Assembly: GCF_000165505.1 (NCBI RefSeq)
Contig: NC_014632.1
Coordinates: 1 to 64,000 of the forward strand
DNA length: 64,000 bases
Reading direction: 5' to 3'
Origin: Ilyobacter polytropus DSM 2926
GTDB taxonomy: Bacteria; Fusobacteriota; Fusobacteriia; Fusobacteriales; Fusobacteriaceae
Shown here piece by piece: positions 58,042 through 64,000 of this stretch. Numbering within the stretch: position 1 is the stretch's first letter; each line of letters starts with the position of its first letter. A program made the position numbers and the translations under genes. The notes under the pieces were generated by a model. It saw only the letters and a list, made by a program, of their open reading frames with translations. It was not told the origin of the DNA and did no database searches.

Positions 58042-59460
58042 ATGAGAATAAAAAGAGAGTATGGAAAAGAAGAGCCTTACATCCCAGCCGGCCCATTTAA
58101 AATTAGACTCCCCTTTGTACATTTAGGGTTTGAAAAACTTGATTTTTATCAGGGCTTGTTATTGTGTGCTGTATGCCTAGGCGCTATTCCTATGCTTCAA
58201 GAATATTTAGGAATGCCTTTTGATGTTGCAATGACCGTTGTTGTTTTAAATGGATTTCTATATTTCCTTCATATATTTTTAGGTGACCCGATTATCCCAG
58301 GGTGGATAACACCAGCGATTCCTATAGTCATGCTTTATGTTAGTCAATACCCAGCTGGAAGTGAAAGGGTTTATGCATTAATAGCATTTCAGTTTTCTCT
58401 GGGACTACTAGCTGTTTTTCTAGGGATTACAGGGCTTGGAAAAAAAGTTACATCCATTGTTCCGAACGCTATGAAGTCGGGTGTTATTATAGGTGCAGGA
58501 ATTGCTGCCGTTAATTCTGTTATGCAAAAGGGTGGACGATTTGAAAAATATCCCATTTCTATTATAATTTGTATGGGGATAGGTTTTTATTTTTTATTTT
58601 CAAGCCATTTTAAAAGCAAAAAGAATCTCAATAAATTCACTAGGCTTCTCGCCGACATGGGATCTCTTCCAATAATTATACTCGCTATAATTTTAGGACC
58701 ATTAGTAGGCGAAGTGACAATATCACATATTGAATGGGGAATTACTACTCTTGCAGTTAAAGAATTAATTACTGAATGGACTATTTTTGGACTGGGTTTA
58801 CCTCCTCTAAAGATGTTTATCAACGGACTCCCCGTTGTAATATCATGTTATATTATACTTTTTGGAGATATGATTCAGGCTCAATCTCTACTGGAAGATG
58901 CTAGTAAAGAAAGACCTGATGAAATAATAGACTATAACGCCAATCGTTCCCACCTGATTTTTGGATTAAGAAATATACTGATGTCTATTTTTGGACCTAA
59001 TATTGCTTTGTGTGGTCCTCTTGCAGCTGCAATGCAGGTAGTTCTTTGTGAAAGATATAAAAATGGTAGAGAGACAATGGACTCTATTCATGGAGGAGCA
59101 GTTTCTTATAGATATGGAACTACTCTTGGATATTTTCTTCTTCCTATTGTTACGTTGGTCAAACCAATACTGGGAATTGCCCTTGCGGCCACTATGCTTA
59201 TTCAAGGGTATGTATCTGTCCGAGTGGGAGTTATGAAATCAAAAACCTCTAATGACTTAGGGATTGCTGGTATCATGGCTGCTGTTATAGCGACTAGGGG
59301 AGCTGCCTGGGGACTTGCAGCTGGCATTCTTCTTTGTGGCTTTATCAATATCGGAAAAAATGAAGAATTTGAATCTCCATTACTTGAGGATTCTAATTCT
59401 GCTGATTTAGTAGTTGGTGAAGAGATAGAGTTGAAAGAAGTGAAGTTAAAAGAAGCATAA
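58042..59460 (+). CDS. NCS2-like (xanthine/uracil permease type) transporter
   Basis: Protein of 472 residues with about 12 to 13 membrane helices, similar in layout to the nucleobase/ascorbate (NCS2, SLC23) transporters: IPGWITPAIPIVMLYV, the GLGKKVTSIVPNAMKSGVII segment, and FGPNIALCGPLAAAMQ in the second half. The usual xanthine/uracil substrates make little sense in this neighbourhood, so it may import the GRE substrate. Acidic C-terminal tail. ATG after AAGGAGGAG; a shared terminator follows. Confidence 0.6.
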   Translation: MRIKREYGKEEPYIPAGPFKIRLPFVHLGFEKLDFYQGLLLCAVCLGAIPMLQEYLGMPFDVAMTVVVLNGFLYFLHIFLGDPIIPGWITPAIPIVMLYVSQYPAGSERVYALIAFQFSLGLLAVFLGITGLGKKVTSIVPNAMKSGVIIGAGIAAVNSVMQKGGRFEKYPISIIICMGIGFYFLFSSHFKSKKNLNKFTRLLADMGSLPIIILAIILGPLVGEVTISHIEWGITTLAVKELITEWTIFGLGLPPLKMFINGLPVVISCYIILFGDMIQAQSLLEDASKERPDEIIDYNANRSHLIFGLRNILMSIFGPNIALCGPLAAAMQVVLCERYKNGRETMDSIHGGAVSYRYGTTLGYFLLPIVTLVKPILGIALAATMLIQGYVSVRVGVMKSKTSNDLGIAGIMAAVIATRGAAWGLAAGILLCGFINIGKNEEFESPLLEDSNSADLVVGEEIELKEVKLKEA

Positions 59461-59505
59461 AGTTTTATAAAGTTAGTTTATAAAAAATTTAAAATCATAT
59501 TCACT

Positions 59506-59535
59506 AAAAAAAGGCCTCCTGATGGAGGTCTTTTT
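59506..59535. terminator. Bidirectional terminator between permease and LysR genes
   Basis: AAAAAGGCCTCC, loop TGAT, GGAGGTCTTTTT (one G-U pair). Serves both convergent genes. Confidence 0.85.
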
Positions 59536-59540
59536 GCATA

Positions 59541-60500
59541 TTATATATTTTGATTAAGGTTAGAGTAGTCAAATGGTAAGTGTGCATACTGATCACCGTA
59601 TATATTTTTGATATGGTCAATAAAACCTTTTAATTCAGGAGAAACAAGTTGATCTCGGTGAAAAACACAGGCAAGAATTCGATAGGCTCGCTGCTTACTT
59701 TGAATATGATAATAATTTATTTTTTCATGTCCTTTTTCAGCAAACCAATATGGAACAATGGAAAGTCCCAGACCATCTTCTACCAAAGAATGGCTACTAT
59801 ACCAGTTAGTACAATTAAATATGATATTTGGATTATAACCAGCCTCATGAAAAAGAGGATCGATGAATTTTTTATAAGCGTTTGCAGATAATGAGATAAA
59901 GGGCATATCTTTTAGATCGGATAAATTTGCATAATCAGTTGGACGATCTTTGTTGATTATTGTATTCGCTACATGATTTTTAGGGACAGCGAGATAGAAT
60001 TCTTCCCGACGGATAGTTGTATAAACCAAGTCAGGATGAAAATATAAAGCAGGTATGATTAAAACATTTAATTTCTTTTGTAGGAGTAATTGAATTAAAG
60101 TTTCTACTAAATTTTCAGTAACTTTAACATTTATTGACTCTAGATTGGATATACTCGACATAATACTATTAAGATATTGTACAGTATAACCCGTTGGCCA
60201 GCCTAATTGAATATTTACAACTTTTGAATCAACGGTATTGTTCATTTTTTTTAGCATAGAGTCATACTGTTCTAGAAGTAACTGACCTTCTTTTAATAAT
60301 ATTTTAGCGGCTTTCGTTGGAACACATTTTCCATTTTCTCTATTGTATAAAGGAAAAGAAAGCACAGACTCTATTCGTTTAATGTACTGAGTTAATGCAG
60401 GCTGACTAATATATAAAACTTCAGCAGCCTTTGAAAAACTTCCTTCTTGTTCAATAGCAAGCATAATTTTTATTGTTTTTAGTTCAACATCTATCGCCAT
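59541..60500 (-). CDS. LysR-family transcriptional regulator
   Basis: Protein of 319 residues. The N-terminal helix-turn-helix IKIMLAIEQEGSFSKAAEVL and YISQPALTQYIKRIESVL is typical, and the rest is a periplasmic-binding-protein-like effector domain. It is divergent from the SDR gene over 352 bases containing a perfect 14-base palindrome, the classical arrangement for a regulator of its neighbour, and convergent with the permease. Effector unknown; probably the growth substrate. Confidence 0.9.
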   Translation of the reverse strand: MAIDVELKTIKIMLAIEQEGSFSKAAEVLYISQPALTQYIKRIESVLSFPLYNRENGKCVPTKAAKILLKEGQLLLEQYDSMLKKMNNTVDSKVVNIQLGWPTGYTVQYLNSIMSSISNLESINVKVTENLVETLIQLLLQKKLNVLIIPALYFHPDLVYTTIRREEFYLAVPKNHVANTIINKDRPTDYANLSDLKDMPFISLSANAYKKFIDPLFHEAGYNPNIIFNCTNWYSSHSLVEDGLGLSIVPYWFAEKGHEKINYYHIQSKQRAYRILACVFHRDQLVSPELKGFIDHIKNIYGDQYAHLPFDYSNLNQNI

Positions 60501-60852
60501 TATAAATCACCTTCTCTAAACTATATAATATTTTGTTATATGTACATATTGTATATTGATATTATTCAAAAATCAATGACTATGTTAAAATTATATCAAT
60601 CAAATTCAAAGCGATCGCTTTTAAATCAAAAGTTCTTATGGGTTGAAATTTTGTTTATATATAAGACGTTTATTGTTCTTTGTGGATGGGTAACAATTGC
60701 GATCCTTTACGAAATTTGAAATGTTTAATTAATGGGTTTTGTGAAATTAATTTTTATTAGAATTTACTTATTGATTATAGATACAAATTATAGAAAGTAC
60801 ATTAGTTATCTATAAAAATATAAATATCAATATAAAATCAGGAGGAGATGCT
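60501..60852. other. 352-base divergent control region of LysR and SDR genes
   Basis: No gene. It contains the palindrome at 60608-60621 and a related half site TTGCGATC at about 60697. AT-rich otherwise. Confidence 0.5.
60608..60621. promoter_or_regulatory. Perfect 14-base palindrome, possible LysR operator
   Basis: AAAGCGATCGCTTT, GC-rich in an otherwise AT-rich gap, about 110 bases before the LysR start codon and 230 before the SDR start. Inferred operator. Confidence 0.4.
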
Positions 60853-61695
60853 ATGAATAACTATGATTTTAATTTAAAAGATAAGGTAGCCGTCATTACA
60901 GGCGGAGGAGGAGTTCTTACAGGTGTTTTTGCTGAGGCTCTATGTACACGAGGTGCAAAAGTTGCACTATTTGATATTAACAAAGAGGCCGCTGATATGG
61001 CAGCAGAAAAATTAATGTCAGCTGGAGGAATTGCTAAAGGTTATAAAGCAGATGTTCTTTCAAAAGAAAGTTTAACCGCCGCTTATGAAGAAGTAAAAAA
61101 AGACTTTGGGACCTGTGATATTCTTTTAAATGGTGCAGGGGTTCATCATCCTTTGGCTACAACTGGACACGAGCAACTTACAAAAGAAAATATGGGTGAC
61201 GGAAGAACTTTCTTTGATTTAGATATAGAGAAAGTAGAGTGGGTATACGACATCGATTTTATGGGGACCTTCCTTCCAACACAAGTTATTTCTAAAGATA
61301 TGGTAGGAAAAACCGGATGTTCAGTTATTAATATTTCATCTATGAATGCAATTAGTCCTACGACTACTGTTCCTATTTATTCTGCAGCAAAAGCAGGGGT
61401 AAATAATTTCACTGCTTGGCTCTCTTCTTACTTTGCTTTAGTAGGTATTCGTGTAAACGCTCTTGCTCCTGGATTCTTTGTTACAAATCTAAATAAAAAT
61501 ATTATGTACAAAGAAGATGGTAACTTAAGTGGTCGTTCTGAAAGGATTATTGCTGGAACACCGATGTCAAGATTTGGTAATCCAGATGAATGTGCAGGAA
61601 CATTACTTTATTTATTAGATCCAAAACTTTCAGGATTTGTAACAGGAGCAGTTATACCAATTGATGGTGGTTTTAGTAATTATTGCGGTGTATAA
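60853..61695 (+). CDS. SDR oxidoreductase, D-mannonate oxidoreductase (YjmF)-like
   Basis: Protein of 280 residues, a classical short-chain dehydrogenase: cofactor loop TGGGGVLTG, NGAG, the catalytic Ser in NISSMNAISP, and YSAAK with Tyr and Lys. The GRTFFDLDIEKVEWVYDIDF insert, APGFFVTNLNK and the IDGGFSNYCGV end closely resemble Bacillus YjmF/UxuB-type fructuronate reductase (D-mannonate oxidoreductase). Here it may oxidise or isomerise a hydroxylated GRE substrate. ATG after AGGAGGAG. Same strand as activase 2 but separated by a terminator. Confidence 0.85.
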   Translation: MNNYDFNLKDKVAVITGGGGVLTGVFAEALCTRGAKVALFDINKEAADMAAEKLMSAGGIAKGYKADVLSKESLTAAYEEVKKDFGTCDILLNGAGVHHPLATTGHEQLTKENMGDGRTFFDLDIEKVEWVYDIDFMGTFLPTQVISKDMVGKTGCSVINISSMNAISPTTTVPIYSAAKAGVNNFTAWLSSYFALVGIRVNALAPGFFVTNLNKNIMYKEDGNLSGRSERIIAGTPMSRFGNPDECAGTLLYLLDPKLSGFVTGAVIPIDGGFSNYCGV

Positions 61696-62060
61696 AAAAT
61701 AGTTTATCACAAAATTAAAACTAAGATCGGTACCCAAAGAGGATATGGACTTGTTGCCATTGATTTTTTGTGACTGGAAAAAGTATTTTGGGTAACTTAA
61801 AACTAAAAAAAGTCCAGTGATCAGAATTTTTAAATTATTAGATTAAAGAGACTTCTACAAGAGAAAGAAGGCGGAGTTTCCATGGAGATTTTAGCCTTCT
61901 TTCTTTTAAAAAGTAGAATAGAAAATAAGAATTAAACTCTTAAAATAACTTAAATTCCAATATACAAATAGTTCTGAAAAAATCATATCAGAGGGTATGA
62001 TTATTCGCTAATAGTGAATTTATTATTTTTTAGAAAAAAGTATTTGGAGGAGGTAATCGA
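61696..62060 (+). other. 365-base gap between SDR and activase 2
   Basis: Contains the SDR terminator (61861-61907) and an AT-rich stretch with short dyads (ATCATA...TATGAT near 61981; ATTCGC...GTGAAT near 62001) that could hold the promoter and operator of the second GRE operon. No gene. Confidence 0.5.
61861..61907 (+). terminator. Terminator after the SDR gene
   Basis: GAAAGAAGGC pairs perfectly with GCCTTCTTTC around a 21-base loop, then TTTTAAA. Confidence 0.65.
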
Positions 62061-63008
62061 TTGTTGAACGGAGGAATTATTTTCAATATTCAGCATTTTA
62101 CAATTCATGACGGACCAGGAATCCGTACAGAGTTGTTTTTGAAGGGATGTCCACTAAGATGTGATTGGTGTGGTAATCCTGAGAGCTTAAAAGCTTATAT
62201 AGAACCAGGTGTATATAGCAGTAAGTGCATAACGCAAGAAAAATGTGGTGCATGTGAAGAAGTGTGTTCAGATAAAAATATGCTCAATTTTAAAGATGGA
62301 AAATTAGTTTCTATAGATGGTGGAAAATCAACAGATTGGATTGCCTGTTATAATGAGTGTCCTTCAGATGCAATCAAACAATGGGGAAAATCCATGTCTG
62401 TAGAAGAGTGTATGAAAGAGATACTAAAAGATAAGGGCTACTACGAACGTTCTGGCGGAGGTGTTACTGTTTCAGGGGGAGATCCAATCCTTCAAATTGA
62501 TTTTGTCAGAGAACTTTTTAAAGCTTGTAAAGGTGAAGATATTCATACTTGTTTTGAATCAACTTTTTATGGAGAGTGGAAGGAAGTTGAGAAAGTTTTA
62601 TCTTATACAGATCTTTTTATCTCAGATTTAAAACATATGGATACAAATATTCATAAAAAACATACTGGAGTGCATAATGAAAAGATATTAGAAAATCTTA
62701 AGAGACTTACAAATGAAGATCGGGAGCTTATTTTAAGAATTCCAGTTATTCCAAATGTAAATGATGATATGGAAAATATAAAAGCGACTGCTGATTTTAT
62801 ATTAAACGATCTCGGTGGTCGTGTGAGAACGCTACAGCTTTTGAGCTTTATGCGTCTAGGTGAGGAGAAATATAAATCATTGGGTATAGCTTATAAAATT
62901 AAGGATGTCAATATTGACAGAGAATCATTTCAAAAGCATGTTAATAAACTTGCAGACTATTTTAATAGCCGAGGCATACACTGTCTGGTAGGTACCAAAG
63001 AAAAATAA
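62061..63008 (+). CDS. Glycyl radical enzyme activase 2 (radical SAM)
   Basis: Protein of 315 residues, about 92% identical to activase 1, with the same CPLRCDWC radical-SAM motif and six insert cysteines. The identity continues into the short downstream gap. It should activate GRE2 but could probably serve both enzymes. TTG start at 62061 after GGAGGAGG (a second TTG follows at once). Substitutions are scattered, with clusters at the extreme N-terminus and residues 205-225. Confidence 0.92.
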   Translation: MLNGGIIFNIQHFTIHDGPGIRTELFLKGCPLRCDWCGNPESLKAYIEPGVYSSKCITQEKCGACEEVCSDKNMLNFKDGKLVSIDGGKSTDWIACYNECPSDAIKQWGKSMSVEECMKEILKDKGYYERSGGGVTVSGGDPILQIDFVRELFKACKGEDIHTCFESTFYGEWKEVEKVLSYTDLFISDLKHMDTNIHKKHTGVHNEKILENLKRLTNEDRELILRIPVIPNVNDDMENIKATADFILNDLGGRVRTLQLLSFMRLGEEKYKSLGIAYKIKDVNIDRESFQKHVNKLADYFNSRGIHCLVGTKEK

Positions 63009-63046
63009 TAAAAAATAAACTTTATATTTATAAGGGAGGAATTTTA

Positions 63047-64000
63047 ATGAATGTTAACGCTACGAGTGTATCACAGGTGGAAGAGTCAAATGATATTTTA
63101 ATCAATTCTTTACAAAATACAAAAGGTGATGGGGTTGCATGTGGAACTGAGCCTTTTGATCATACTTACGGCGTAGGTTACCAGGTTGGCCATGAAGACT
63201 GGTCTCCTTTTCCTAGAGTAAACAAGTTAAGACAAACATTTTTAGACAGAACTTATGAAATTGACGTACAAAGATTAAGGTTGGTCACAGAAGCGTATAA
63301 AAATAATGAAAATGTCCCAAGAATATTACAATGTGCATATGCATTTGATAATGTATTGCGTAATGTTGAGTTAAATGTGTATGATGAAGAGCTTATTTTA
63401 GGAGAGTTAGCAGCTCCGGCAAAAGCTACACCTATCTATCCTGAGTTTTCTGTTGAATGGATCATCGATGAAATTTTGAACTTCCCATTTGAGGAGCGAG
63501 CATATGATCAATTCTACATAAGAAATGATAAAGAGAGACAAGAGATCTTAGATCTTTGTGAGTACTGGAGAGGTAAAACAGTTGCTAGTTTAGCAGATGC
63601 GAGACTAGATCAGGATCAGAGAAAGGGTTCTCAGTTCGGAGAGGATATCTATAAAACCAACTATTACCACTATGCAGGTGTTGGACACATTTCTATTGAT
63701 TATGAAAGATTGATGAAGCTTGGATATGATGGTATTATTGAAAGTGCTGAAAAAGCAAAGGCTAACTTGAATAAAAGAGATTTTGAATATGCAGATAAAA
63801 GAGATTTCTATCAGGCAACATTAATTATGCTAAAGGCTGCAAAGGCTCATATTGCTCGTTATGTACCTCTTGTAAGAGAACATGCAGAAAAAGAAGCAGA
63901 TCCAAAGAGAAAAGAAGAGTTACTAGCTATGGCAGCTAACTGTGAACAAATATCCGGTGGAGCACCTAAAACTTTCTGGCAAGCTATGCAGTTATTCAGC
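63047..64000 (+). CDS. Glycyl radical enzyme 2 (GRE2), N-terminal part, cut by window end
   Basis: The frame is open for 318 codons to the window edge. It aligns without gaps to GRE1 from residue 31 on at roughly 65% identity. It keeps CGTEPFD, AAPAKATPIYPEFSVEWIIDE and GVGH with His214 (His210 of GRE1). In the substrate loop before that histidine it differs: Lys203 for Gln199 and Tyr206 for Asn202. So it is probably a related dehydratase-type GRE with another substrate preference. The cysteine and glycyl sites lie beyond the window. ATG after AAGGGAGG, 38 bases after activase 2. Confidence 0.85.
   Translation, partial: MNVNATSVSQVEESNDILINSLQNTKGDGVACGTEPFDHTYGVGYQVGHEDWSPFPRVNKLRQTFLDRTYEIDVQRLRLVTEAYKNNENVPRILQCAYAFDNVLRNVELNVYDEELILGELAAPAKATPIYPEFSVEWIIDEILNFPFEERAYDQFYIRNDKERQEILDLCEYWRGKTVASLADARLDQDQRKGSQFGEDIYKTNYYHYAGVGHISIDYERLMKLGYDGIIESAEKAKANLNKRDFEYADKRDFYQATLIMLKAAKAHIARYVPLVREHAEKEADPKRKEELLAMAANCEQISGGAPKTFWQAMQLFS

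Overview
The window is AT-rich DNA from a Gram-negative, strictly anaerobic, fermentative bacterium. It carries LPS-core glycosyltransferases and several lipoproteins, a sodium/proton-type Rnf complex, ferredoxin-dependent 2-oxoacid oxidation, rubrerythrin and rubredoxins instead of aerobic defences, and glycyl radical enzymes. Arginine is written almost only as AGA in the housekeeping genes. The whole picture fits a Fusobacteriota member of the Ilyobacter/Propionigenium type. That is an inference from gene content, not from a database match.

Layout. 1-9 kb is an origin-type cluster: a plasmid-like RPA-family initiator, an S4-domain protein, recF, a DciA-like protein with a zinc-finger tail, remB, gyrB and gyrA. 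9-18 kb holds a lipoprotein, a UspA protein, a phosphodiesterase, pheS-pheT, a GHL10 glycosidase, a single-chain serine dehydratase and pth. 18-21 kb is glpF-glpK behind a long leader with an attenuator-like hairpin. 21-26 kb is rnfCDGEAB, convergent with korDABC (26-29 kb): one operon produces reduced ferredoxin and the other spends it on an ion gradient. 29-34 kb carries NhaC- and GntP-type transporters, RidA and two copies of an interspersed repeat. 34-40 kb has a pseudouridine synthase, gap, pgk, a LysM-containing 5'-nucleotidase and six tRNA genes. 40-43.6 kb holds three LPS-type glycosyltransferases and two tRNA-Met genes. 43.7-48 kb is a lytic transglycosylase, then a peroxide/iron group (Fur/PerR, ferritin, rubrerythrin, three tandem rubredoxins), a GNAT and truA. 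A third repeat copy precedes fetAB.

50-64 kb is the accessory part. It has a Crp-type regulator, an HbpS/GlcG protein, a glycyl radical enzyme (GRE1) with its activase, a TauE/SafE exporter and an iron-type alcohol dehydrogenase. An NCS2-like permease, a LysR regulator, an SDR, a second nearly identical activase and a second, different GRE (GRE2, cut by the window edge) follow. GRE1 keeps the residue set of glycerol-dehydratase-type diol dehydratases. The simplest model is anaerobic dehydration of a diol to an aldehyde, reduction by the alcohol dehydrogenase, and export of the (possibly anionic or sulfonated) product. The substrate is unknown. This region uses CGT arginine codons much more than the rest, which hints at lateral acquisition.
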